Part shown: positions 8,797-16,054 of the stretch, piece after piece
Position numbering within the stretch: the stretch's first letter is position 1
Layout of the letters: each line of letters begins with the position of its first letter
NCBI GenBank assembly: GCA_021810245.1
Contig: JAJZJF010000008.1
Span: 1-46,845, forward strand
Reading direction: 5' to 3'
Length of the DNA stretch: 46,845 bases
DNA from: a bacterium
GTDB lineage: Bacteria > Elusimicrobiota > Elusimicrobia > UBA1565 > UBA9628
Program-made: the position numbers and the translations under genes
The notes under the pieces: generated by a model
Seen by the model: the letters and a program-made list of their open reading frames with translations, nothing else
Told to the model about the DNA's origin: nothing
The model's database searches: none

Positions 8797-10152
8797 ATGA
8801 CAAAGAAAGATAAAATAAGGCTTAAAAAAAGGGACTGTCCCCTTTTTCTGCTCTTGATTTTGATTTGGCCGTTAAATTTGTCCGCGGAAAACTCCGTGCC
8901 GCTTGACCTCTCCATCCAGCAAGCCATTGCCATGGCCATCAAAAACAATCTGACAATGAAACTGGCCAAGGCTCAAACGACGGAATCCCGTTCCCAGGTC
9001 CTTCAGGGCGCTTCGGCCCTTTTGCCCCAGGTCATTGGGACGATGTCGGAAAATAGAACCTACAAACTCAATCTCGCGGCTATGGGCTTTACTCCTGGTT
9101 TATTGCCCGGAATTCCCGGCTCTATCGGACCTTATAATGTGTTTGACGCGCGGCTTCATTTAGTCGACAATGTGCTGGATTTGAGCGCAGTCCAGTCTCT
9201 TAGAGCGGCCCGAAGGCAAAATGAAATGGCAGTTTTGGGAGAAAAATTAGCCGCGGAACAAGTGGCCGCCGCCGCCGCATTGGCATATGTCGACGATCTG
9301 AGGACCCAAAAAGAAATTATCGCGGCCAAAGCGGATGAAACCTTGGCTTTAGAGCTTTTGAAATTGGCCCAGGACAAGGTCAATTCCGGAACCGCAGACC
9401 CTATTGATCTGGCTCGGGCAAAAACCAGCCAATCACAAGCGCATCTTAGAGTCATCGTCGCCGATCTTGCCGCCCAGAAAGCCGACATGAGGCTTAAACA
9501 CATCATTGGCATTCCCTTGGGACGCCCTATTATTCTTCAAGAGCGGCTAGGTGTCATTTCAAAATCGGCGCCGCCCTTGGCTGATTCCTTATCCAAAGCC
9601 TATTCCGCGCGCCTGGAAATTCAAGTCGAGAAAAAGAGCCTTGAAAGCGCGAAATTGACCTTGAGCGCCGCTCATTTATCGAGAATTCCGACGGTCACGA
9701 TTAACGGCGATTACGGGCTCAGCGGCATTACCCCGACACAAGATGACATTCCCACGGGGAATTTGGGAGCGGGACTTATGTGGAGGTTTTTTACCGGCGG
9801 ACAAATCCGTAGCCAAGCAACTGCGGCGATTTCTCAAATGGAGCGAGCGGCCGCCGAATTTGAAGACACCAAGGTCCAAATAGATCAAGACGTCAGAACG
9901 GCTCTTTTGGAACTCCAGGCGGCTGAGGAAGAAGTTGAAACCAGTTCTCAAACAAAAAAACTGGCAGAGCTTGAGCTCAATCTAGCCGAGAATCGTTTTA
10001 AAGCCGGCATCGGGGACAATCAAGAACTGGTTCGCGCGCAAGATTCAATGGCTGAAGCCAGGAACGCCGTCGTCGGGGCCATCGCGGCCGACAACAACGC
10101 CTGGATTCACTTGTTTTTGTCCTTGGGCAAAGCCCAGCAATTCGGATTTTAG
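8797..10152 (+). CDS. TolC-family outer-membrane efflux protein (second copy)
   Basis: A 451-residue exported channel protein. The N-terminus MTKKDKIRLKKRDCPLFLLL continues into a hydrophobic run ending at LSA, a plausible signal peptide, part of which is coded by a GGGAC-N-GTCCC palindrome. Two OEP repeats follow, with helical segments rich in Ala/Gln/Glu (about 125-230 and 340-440) and the strand motif IPTVTINGDYGLSGI (about 290). No clear Shine-Dalgarno precedes the ATG; the upstream sequence is the first palindrome. Only 15 bases separate it from emrA, so it most likely serves EmrAB. It is a different protein from the TolC at 4202. Confidence 0.85.
   Translation: MTKKDKIRLKKRDCPLFLLLILIWPLNLSAENSVPLDLSIQQAIAMAIKNNLTMKLAKAQTTESRSQVLQGASALLPQVIGTMSENRTYKLNLAAMGFTPGLLPGIPGSIGPYNVFDARLHLVDNVLDLSAVQSLRAARRQNEMAVLGEKLAAEQVAAAAALAYVDDLRTQKEIIAAKADETLALELLKLAQDKVNSGTADPIDLARAKTSQSQAHLRVIVADLAAQKADMRLKHIIGIPLGRPIILQERLGVISKSAPPLADSLSKAYSARLEIQVEKKSLESAKLTLSAAHLSRIPTVTINGDYGLSGITPTQDDIPTGNLGAGLMWRFFTGGQIRSQATAAISQMERAAAEFEDTKVQIDQDVRTALLELQAAEEEVETSSQTKKLAELELNLAENRFKAGIGDNQELVRAQDSMAEARNAVVGAIAADNNAWIHLFLSLGKAQQFGF
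8827..8845. repeat. GGGAC-N-GTCCC palindrome, copy 2 (inside a signal-peptide coding region)
   Basis: The core GGGACTGTCCC (8831-8841) with A-rich and T-rich flanks repeats copy 1, with one mismatch in the arms. It falls inside the second TolC gene, where it encodes the KRDCPLF part of the signal peptide. Confidence 0.7.
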
Positions 10153-10167
10153 AGGTGAAAGGTAATC

Positions 10168-11097
10168 ATGGAAACGACTAAAGACGCTCAAGGATCGTTA
10201 GACGCCCGCGGCCATTCAAACGCCGGAACGGTTCCTCAGATGAAAAAATCCCATCAAAAGCGTTTGATTCAAATTGGAATTGGAATCGGGTCGGTTTTGT
10301 TGGTCGCCGGGCTTTGGTACTACTTTTATTGGAGCTTTCATCAAGACACCGACGACGCTTTTATCGACGGGCACATCTTCATGATCAGCCCCAGCGTCCC
10401 GGGACCCGTGATTAAAATTTACGTTGATGACAATCAATTCGTCAAGAAGGGAGATCCCCTGGTTGAAATCGATCCACGCGAATACGAAGCGCGTCTCAAT
10501 CAATCGCAAGCGGAAGTGGCCGCATCTTCTGCTTCGGCTCATCAGGCGGAACTCGATTTGGCGCGCTACGCCAAGCTCTATCATGAGAACCAAATCTCTC
10601 AACAAACCTACGATCACGCCCGAGCGGCCGTGGACGTGGCCAAGGCCCAGCTTCAGCTCGCGCTTAAAAAAGAATCGGCGGCCGAGCTTAATCTCGCTTA
10701 TACCCATGTCAATTCTCCTTCCGATGGCTATGTCACTAAAAAAACAGTGGAGCTTCAGGACTATGAGGATCCCGGGCAAACCATGCTGGCCATCGTCAGC
10801 CCGGATGTTTGGGTCACCGCAAACTTTAAGGAGACAGAACTTCACGGCATGAAAAAAGGCGATCCCGTGGAAGTTTCCGTAGACGCTTATCCTGGAAAGG
10901 TTTTTAAGGCCCATGTAGACTCCATTCAGGATGGTAGCGGATCGCGTTTTAGCCTATTTCCGCCTGAAAACGCGACGGGTAATTATGTCAAGGTCGTTCA
11001 GCGGGTGCCGGTTAAAATCGTTTTTGATGGACCCGTCTCTTCTCGCCCATTTTTAGCCCCGGGAATGTCGGTCATCCCCGTTGTTAAGCTCAAATGA
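10168..11097 (+). CDS. emrA: EmrA/HlyD-type membrane-fusion adaptor
   Basis: This 309-residue periplasmic adaptor is anchored by one N-terminal helix (about 32-52, IQIGIGIGSVLLVAGLWYYF). The DTDDAFIDGH motif (about 60-69) that begins the lipoyl-like domain of EmrA follows, then IDPREYEARLNQSQAEV leading into the coiled-coil hairpin (about 105-170). The second lipoyl half and beta-barrel (VNSPSDGYVTKKTVELQDYEDPGQ, then VWVTANFKETEL) complete it. The length is at the short end for EmrA (about 390 in E. coli) because the hairpin is short. It links the MFS pump EmrB, one base downstream, to an outer-membrane channel. Confidence 0.92.
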   Translation: METTKDAQGSLDARGHSNAGTVPQMKKSHQKRLIQIGIGIGSVLLVAGLWYYFYWSFHQDTDDAFIDGHIFMISPSVPGPVIKIYVDDNQFVKKGDPLVEIDPREYEARLNQSQAEVAASSASAHQAELDLARYAKLYHENQISQQTYDHARAAVDVAKAQLQLALKKESAAELNLAYTHVNSPSDGYVTKKTVELQDYEDPGQTMLAIVSPDVWVTANFKETELHGMKKGDPVEVSVDAYPGKVFKAHVDSIQDGSGSRFSLFPPENATGNYVKVVQRVPVKIVFDGPVSSRPFLAPGMSVIPVVKLK

Positions 11098-11098
11098 G

Positions 11099-12664
11099 AT
11101 GAGCTCCTCTGCCCAAAATTCTCACTGGAAGCCTCGGCATAATCCCTGGCTGATTGCGGTTTCAGTTTTACTGGCCACCTTTATGGAGGTGTTAGACACA
11201 TCCATTGCCAATGTGGCCTTGCCCCATATCGCGGGAAGCCTTTCAGCCTCGGTTTCGGAGGCTACCTGGGTCTTGACGAGTTATTTGGTCGCTAACGCGA
11301 TTATTTTATCCGCGACCGGGTGGCTCAGCAGTTATTTCGGGAGAAAAAATTATCTTGGGTTTTCAGTCATTCTGTTTGTCGTCGCGTCCGCTTTTTGTGG
11401 GATGGCGCACAGCCTGGGTCAAATTGTTGTCGCCCGGGTGCTTCAGGGTATCGGGGGTGGCGGGCTTCAGCCCTTGTCCCAAGCGATTTTACTTGAAAGT
11501 TTTTCGCCTGAAGAGCGGGGACCGGCCATGGCGGCATATGGAATGGGGATTGTCGTCGCGCCTATCCTGGGCCCAACCCTTGGCGGCTGGCTGACCGACA
11601 GCTATTCCTGGAGATGGATTTTTTATATCAATATCCCCATTGGTATCGCCGGACTCATCATGCAAGACCTTTTTGTCGAGGACCCTCCTTACATTAAGGC
11701 CGCGAGAGCCCCCAAAATTGACTATCTCGGTTTCGGCCTCATGGCCGTTGGAATCGGGCTTTTACAAATTATTCTGGATAAGGGTCAAGAGGTGGATTGG
11801 TTTTCCGCCCACTGGCTGCGCTGGTGCGCCGCGATTTCCGCAATCTCAATTATTTTGTTTATCTGGCATGAACTGAGAACCCGCCATCCGATTGTCAATT
11901 TGAGAGTTCTCAAAAATCGAAATTTTGCCGTGGCGACTTTCTTGGTCGCGATACTCGGAGCCATCCTTTATGGAAGCACCGCGACTCTCCCCATTATGCT
12001 TCAGGGACTGATGGGATATACTGCTTTAGCGAGCGGCTGGGTTATGACACCACGAGGCATCGGCTCGCTGCTATCGATGATTATTGTGGGGCGACTGGTG
12101 AAGAAAGTCGATGGCCGATTGCTAATTGCGATTGGATTTTCGGTCATCGCCCTGACCTCTTGGGCCCTCAGCCGCCTTAATTTCAATATTGCCCCATCCA
12201 ATATTCAAATTCCCCTGATTTTAAACGGCTTTGCCAACGGATTTATTTTTGTTCCTCTGACGGTGGTTGGATACGCGACTTTAAGGCAGGACGCGATTTT
12301 TCAGGCGACAGGAATCTACAACTTAATGCGAAATACCGGAGCTTCGATAGGAATCTCGGTGTTAATCGCGATGCAAGACCGTTCGGCCCAGGCCCATCAG
12401 GTCTATCTTTCCGGTCATCTAACTTCCCTGAGCCCCAATCTCCGCAATTTTATGCATCTCGTTGAAAGATCTCTTCCCGGTTCTCATCAATCCGCGTTTC
12501 ATGTGGCACAGGGAGTGGTTTACCAGCTTTTAATTCAACAGGCGACCTTTTTATCTTTTATGGACGTCTTTCGCTGGATGGCCGAGGCCTCTTTTATCTG
12601 CATGTTCGCCATTGCCCTGTTCAAGAAAGCCGCTCCCCCGGCGCACGTCTCAATAGTGGATTAA
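11099..12664 (+). CDS. emrB: EmrB/QacA-family MFS multidrug transporter (DHA2, 14 TM)
   Basis: A proton-coupled drug exporter of about 521 residues. ATG 11099 is preferred over an in-frame TTG at 11081 because it lies one base after the emrA stop and fits the family N-terminus. Visible motifs are MEVLDTSIANVALPHIA in TM1, motif A (GWLSSYFGRKNYL, about 65-77) and antiporter motif C (APILGPTLGGWL, about 160-171). About 14 hydrophobic helices are present, as expected for DHA2. The last 20 codons plus stop (12602-12664) recur exactly at 23808-23870. It ends the TetR-controlled operon. Confidence 0.93.
   Translation: MSSSAQNSHWKPRHNPWLIAVSVLLATFMEVLDTSIANVALPHIAGSLSASVSEATWVLTSYLVANAIILSATGWLSSYFGRKNYLGFSVILFVVASAFCGMAHSLGQIVVARVLQGIGGGGLQPLSQAILLESFSPEERGPAMAAYGMGIVVAPILGPTLGGWLTDSYSWRWIFYINIPIGIAGLIMQDLFVEDPPYIKAARAPKIDYLGFGLMAVGIGLLQIILDKGQEVDWFSAHWLRWCAAISAISIILFIWHELRTRHPIVNLRVLKNRNFAVATFLVAILGAILYGSTATLPIMLQGLMGYTALASGWVMTPRGIGSLLSMIIVGRLVKKVDGRLLIAIGFSVIALTSWALSRLNFNIAPSNIQIPLILNGFANGFIFVPLTVVGYATLRQDAIFQATGIYNLMRNTGASIGISVLIAMQDRSAQAHQVYLSGHLTSLSPNLRNFMHLVERSLPGSHQSAFHVAQGVVYQLLIQQATFLSFMDVFRWMAEASFICMFAIALFKKAAPPAHVSIVD
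12602..12664 (+). repeat. 63-bp direct repeat, left copy (3' end of emrB)
   Basis: These 63 bases encode the last 20 residues of EmrB and the TAA. The identical 63 bases, in the same orientation, occur at 23808-23870. A further 12-base match (CTTTTTATCCAT) lies at 12706-12717 here and at 23872-23883 there, i.e. 41 bases after the left copy's TAA and one base after the right copy's. Confidence 0.9.
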
Positions 12665-12806
12665 CATTCGCGAGGAAACGATGGGATCGCTTTATTGCCG
12701 CGACACTTTTTATCCATGGACATCGTCAAATTGAATAGCTAGAAACTAAAAAGAGCGTGTTGAGTTGAGAAATTAACCATGCGTTCGTTCTATCAATGGA
12801 GGTAAA

Positions 12807-13328
12807 ATGAAAAAAACATCAAAAGTGTTAGCGATGGGTTTGTGTGTTGGAATTATGTCTGTTACGGTTGTTGGGGTCAAAGCGCAGGATCAGGGGTCGG
12901 CAACGCCCACCTCCGCTTCTGCGCCAGCAACGCGGGGCAAACATCACCACAAGTGGGCGTGCGCGGCAGATATTAAGAATCTGTGTCCAGACGCCAAAAG
13001 CTTCAAAGCGAAAAGACAATGCTTGAAAGAGAATAAGGATCAGCTCTCAAGCGCCTGTAAGGCACAAATGAAAAAAATGCATGCAAAAATTGCGGGCCTC
13101 AAAGAGGCGTGCCAGGCCGATGTCTCGCAGTTTTGCTCGGACGCGAAAGGTGGACGGGCAATTGGAAAGTGCTTAAAACAGAATGAAGCCAGTCTCTCGG
13201 CCTCCTGCGTCGCGGCCAGAGCGAAGATGAAAAGAGCCTGGAAAAAACATCACCATAAAAATGGCGATGGGGGTCAGTCGCAGGGGACTCAAAATCAGGC
13301 GCCGGCGAGTCAGACAACACAGCAGTAA
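12807..13328 (+). CDS. Periplasmic cysteine-rich (GLG1-type) repeat protein, His-rich
   Basis: This 173-residue protein has a signal peptide (about 1-26, ending VKAQ). Two tandem cysteine-rich repeats follow: CAADIKNLCPDAKSF with CLKENKDQLSSAC (about 51-90), and CQADVSQFCSDAKGG with CLKQNEASLSASC (about 98-135). The repeat pattern matches the family named after Golgi apparatus protein 1, which also occurs in bacterial exported proteins. HHH clusters flank the repeats (GKHHHK, KKHHHK), and the tail is Gln/Ser-rich. A strong ribosome site (tggaggtaaaATG) indicates good expression. It stands just ahead of the ECF sigma operon and could bind metal or be a stress-output protein; that is inference. 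Confidence 0.8.
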   Translation: MKKTSKVLAMGLCVGIMSVTVVGVKAQDQGSATPTSASAPATRGKHHHKWACAADIKNLCPDAKSFKAKRQCLKENKDQLSSACKAQMKKMHAKIAGLKEACQADVSQFCSDAKGGRAIGKCLKQNEASLSASCVAARAKMKRAWKKHHHKNGDGGQSQGTQNQAPASQTTQQ

Positions 13329-13341
13329 TTTCACTCTGTTC

Positions 13342-13389
13342 TCTGGCTCCCCCGCGCTTTTGCGCGCGTTGTGTGTGGGGGAGCCAGAG
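13342..13389 (+). terminator. 13-bp perfect stem-loop between the Cys-rich gene and the ECF sigma gene
   Basis: Left arm CTCTGGCTCCCCC (13342-13354) and right arm GGGGGAGCCAGAG (13377-13389) pair perfectly around a 22-base loop that holds a smaller GCGC-TTTT-GCGC hairpin. No T-run follows the right arm, so it is not a classical intrinsic terminator. It could act as an attenuator, an RNA-stability element or a translation block, since the apparent GTG start of the sigma gene (13371) lies inside it. Confidence 0.6.
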
Positions 13390-13967
13390 CGGGGTTTCCT
13401 ATTAGCGATTTTGATTTAATTCGGCGAGCGGGTGATGGCGATTCCGAGTCATATGCGGAATTGGTTCGCTCTCATTACCCTAAAATATTTTGTCTTTGTT
13501 TTTCCCTTCTTAAAAATCAGGCCGCGGCCGATGACGCGGCCCAGGACGTGTTTTTGAATGCCTATCGCGCAATCAAAACATTTCGAGGGACTTCTTCATT
13601 TTCAACCTGGTTGCATCGCATCGCGGCCAACCGCTGTCTCGATCTTTTGCGGCGCAGGGTCCGTGAAAAAGAAGAGTCCCTTGAGGCGCTTGCCGAATCG
13701 CGGGAACATGGAACGCGCCAGTTTCAAGATCAATCAGGAAATCCGGATCAGTGTCTTGAAGATGCGGATTTGATTGAAAAAGTGATGAGCCATTTGTCTC
13801 CTGATTACAGGCTCATTTTAACTTTAAGAGAACGACAAGGTTTGAGCTACCAGGAATTATCTGAGACTCTGGAGTGCAGCCTTGATGCGGTCAAGGCGCG
13901 ATTGCGGCGAGCGCGTTTGGAATGTGAGGAAATTATGCGGCACTTTTCTACAGTCAAACTCGTCTAA
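13371..13967 (+). CDS. ECF-type RNA polymerase sigma factor (RpoE-like)
   Basis: 198 residues with the two sigma domains of group 4 factors. Region 2 covers about 25-95 (AELVRSHYPKIFCLCF, ADDAAQDVFLNAYRAI, STWLHRIAANRCLDLLRRR). Region 4 covers about 138-190 (LSPDYRLILTLRERQGLSYQEL and the helix-turn-helix CSLDAVKARLRRAR). The only usual start codon before region 2 is GTG 13371, in the loop of a strong hairpin and without a Shine-Dalgarno site; an unusual start near ATT 13401 cannot be excluded. The anti-sigma gene follows 4 bases later, so the pair is a standard stress-signalling unit probably controlling the pump genes behind it. Confidence 0.88.
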   Translation: MCGGARAGFPISDFDLIRRAGDGDSESYAELVRSHYPKIFCLCFSLLKNQAAADDAAQDVFLNAYRAIKTFRGTSSFSTWLHRIAANRCLDLLRRRVREKEESLEALAESREHGTRQFQDQSGNPDQCLEDADLIEKVMSHLSPDYRLILTLRERQGLSYQELSETLECSLDAVKARLRRARLECEEIMRHFSTVKLV

Positions 13968-13971
13968 TTCA

Positions 13972-14445
13972 ATGAATCCCATGAAACATCAAGAATTTGT
14001 GAGAGATTTGGGGGCTTTTTATGACCGGGAATTGTCCGTGTCGCGAATGGCTGAAGTGCGCGCCCATATTCAAGATTGTGCGTCTTGCAGAGAAGCTCAT
14101 GAACATTGGGAGAAAATAGCTCAAAGCTGTTTTCCCGAACCCGCGCCATTGAGCAAAGCCCAGACCGAGATGTTTATTCGCCGAGTTATGTCTCAGGTCA
14201 AACCGCCGCAGAAAAAACGATTTCTCTTTCCGGAATTAAATTTGTGGAAATTTTTAGTTCCAGCTTTAAGTTTTTGCGTCGTTCTTTTCGCCATTTTTTC
14301 TATTTTTGAGCGCACGGATTACCCCACTTCAATGGACGCTCTTTTGTTGATTGATCCCCAAAACAAGAGTGTCGCCGAATTGATTTTGCCGCCGGATGCA
14401 ACTCGAGAAAATAATCTCTTGGCGTCGGTCATGGAGGGAAAATGA
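13972..14445 (+). CDS. Zinc-finger anti-sigma factor
   Basis: The reading frame is open further upstream, but ATG 13972 (or 13981) just after the sigma stop gives the sensible 157-residue product. The N-terminal anti-sigma zinc-finger motif HxxxCxxC is seen in HIQDCASC (about 28-35 from ATG 13972). A single transmembrane helix lies at about 90-112 (FLVPALSFCVVLFAIFSIF), followed by a short periplasmic tail. This is the layout of membrane anti-sigma factors that hold the ECF factor until an envelope signal arrives. The stop overlaps the next gene by 4 bases. Confidence 0.8.
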   Translation: MNPMKHQEFVRDLGAFYDRELSVSRMAEVRAHIQDCASCREAHEHWEKIAQSCFPEPAPLSKAQTEMFIRRVMSQVKPPQKKRFLFPELNLWKFLVPALSFCVVLFAIFSIFERTDYPTSMDALLLIDPQNKSVAELILPPDATRENNLLASVMEGK

Positions 14446-14807
14446 GAATCGCGTGGAATCAGGTTTTGTCCGCTTTTTTGATTGGATGTTTATTGGGGAC
14501 GCTTTTCGGAATCAGGCATGAGAAAAAAGTTTTTCACCAGTTTTGGGATCATGGCCCGAACACCCAGAAAGTTTTGTCAAAGTTAAGTAAAAAACTCGAT
14601 CTCAGCGCTCAACAAGAAGACCAGGTTCACGCGCTCTTAGAAGAAAAACGCCAAAAACTGATGTCGTTACACCAAGAAATGACCGCTCAATTCGACGCCA
14701 TTCGACTCTCGATGAGATCCGATATGATGAAGATCTTGAGTCCGGACCAGCAAAAAAAATTCATCGAAATGACCCAGCGATGGGATGAGCGTCGAAAAAA
14801 GCGATAG
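14442..14807 (+). CDS. Spy/CnrR-like periplasmic heavy-metal or stress sensor
   Basis: This 121-residue protein has one N-terminal helix (about 7-25) and a helical periplasmic part with two LTxxQ-like motifs, LDLSAQQEDQV (about 51-61) and LSPDQQKKFIEM (about 97-108). These are the mark of the Spy/CpxP/ZraP/CnrX-type fold. It overlaps the anti-sigma gene by 4 bases. In CnrYXH-like systems such a protein senses metal and acts on the anti-sigma; the same role is likely here but inferred from order and family only. Confidence 0.72.
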   Translation: MRIAWNQVLSAFLIGCLLGTLFGIRHEKKVFHQFWDHGPNTQKVLSKLSKKLDLSAQQEDQVHALLEEKRQKLMSLHQEMTAQFDAIRLSMRSDMMKILSPDQQKKFIEMTQRWDERRKKR

Positions 14808-14815
14808 AATTAATA

Positions 14816-16054
14816 ATGCGCGCCATTCAATCTCTTCGAGAAAAAGTCTCTTTGGGGGCCAATAAAATTTCTCAGCGTCCCCTCTGGCAAAGGCGGGCGC
14901 TTTTGTCTGCGCTGATTGGTTGTCTTGTGATCGGGGCGCTCTTTATTGCCGGGCGCTTTAAAAGCGCCAAACACGTTCAGCTTGGGGTTTCAGTTGGAGT
15001 GGCGAAAGCGTTTCTTGGGGATATCTCGGTTTATCTTGATGAATTAGGAACAGTGACGGCGTATTATACCGTCAATATCCAGCCGCGCGTGAGCGGACAG
15101 ATCATGAAGGTCGATGTGAAAGAGGGTCAATATGTTCATGCGGGACAAGAGCTCGCCTTAATTGACCCGAGACCCTATCAGGCCGCGCTGGATCAAGCTC
15201 AAGGAGCGCTCTCCCGCGATCAGGCCCTTCTTGCCGATGCGAAATTGGATTTAGAACGTTATAAAAAACTTTTGGCGCAAGATGCGATCCCTTCGCAACA
15301 ATACGACACGCAAAATGCCACCGTGGGACAAGATGAAGGAACAGTCGAAAGCGATCAAGCGGCGGTTGAAACGGCGAAACTCAACCTGATTTACGCGCAT
15401 GTGACTTCTCCAATTGATGGGCGCGTGGGATTACGCTTGGTTGATCCAGGAAACGTGATTTATACCACGACAGCCAATGGCGCCGGCGGGATTTTCGTCG
15501 TGACCAAAATGCAGCCGATCACCGTTGTCTTTACTCTCCCCGAAGAAGATATCCCAAGGTTAATGAAAAGAATGAATCATCTTAAGCCGGGGGAGAAATT
15601 AATTGTTGAGGCCTATAGCCGCGATGGGTCCCAGCTATTGGAAAAAGGGACGCTTTTGGCTTTAGACAGCTCGATTCAAGTCAATACGGGGACGCTCAAC
15701 CTTAAAGCGGAATTTGGCAATAAAGAGGGATTGCTTTATCCCAACGAGTTTGTCAACGCGCGGCTCTATCTTGAAACGGAGCATCACCAAACGATCATCC
15801 CGGCCGCCGCGGTTCAAAGCGGTCCAGAAGGGTCTTTTGTCTACATCGTTGGTCAAAATAACACGGTTGAAACCAGGAGCGTCAAAGTCGGCATTGCCAA
15901 TGGGAGCAATGTCTCGATTATCGATGGGCTTCAAGCGGGAGAAACGGTTGTCACCGATGGGGTCGATTTTATAAGGCCGGGAAGCGCGGTGCGAGTGGCT
16001 TCTCCGGGATTTCAAAGCCAAAAGTTCCATAAAAAAGGATCGCAAAACGAGTGA
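14816..16054 (+). CDS. mdtA: RND membrane-fusion protein (MdtA-like)
   Basis: 412 residues. An N-terminal anchor helix (about 27-48) precedes an adaptor with first lipoyl half GTVTAYYTVNIQPRVSGQIM (about 79-98) and VKEGQYVHAGQELALIDPRPY, a coiled-coil hairpin (about 122-190) and second half YAHVTSPIDGRVGLRLVDPG. The beta-barrel (QPITVVFTLPEEDIPRL) and membrane-proximal domain end in AGETVVTDGVDFIRPGSAV. PEEDIPRL and the following pair of RND genes match the MdtABC arrangement. It joins the MdtB/MdtC-like pump to the outer-membrane channel. Its stop overlaps the next start by 4 bases. Confidence 0.9.
   Translation: MRAIQSLREKVSLGANKISQRPLWQRRALLSALIGCLVIGALFIAGRFKSAKHVQLGVSVGVAKAFLGDISVYLDELGTVTAYYTVNIQPRVSGQIMKVDVKEGQYVHAGQELALIDPRPYQAALDQAQGALSRDQALLADAKLDLERYKKLLAQDAIPSQQYDTQNATVGQDEGTVESDQAAVETAKLNLIYAHVTSPIDGRVGLRLVDPGNVIYTTTANGAGGIFVVTKMQPITVVFTLPEEDIPRLMKRMNHLKPGEKLIVEAYSRDGSQLLEKGTLLALDSSIQVNTGTLNLKAEFGNKEGLLYPNEFVNARLYLETEHHQTIIPAAAVQSGPEGSFVYIVGQNNTVETRSVKVGIANGSNVSIIDGLQAGETVVTDGVDFIRPGSAVRVASPGFQSQKFHKKGSQNE

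Noticed and set aside
11081-11098. TTG 11081 as start of emrB
   Set aside because: ATG 11099 lies one base after the emrA stop and fits the family N-terminus; the TTG would sit inside emrA.
12665-12806. An ECF-type autoregulated promoter before the Cys-rich gene
   Set aside because: A GAAACT is present near 12743, but no matching -10 element occurs at the required distance.
13882-13971. Upstream extension of the anti-sigma factor into the sigma gene
   Set aside because: The zinc-finger domain begins just after ATG 13972, and the extension would overlap sigma region 4 by 30 codons.
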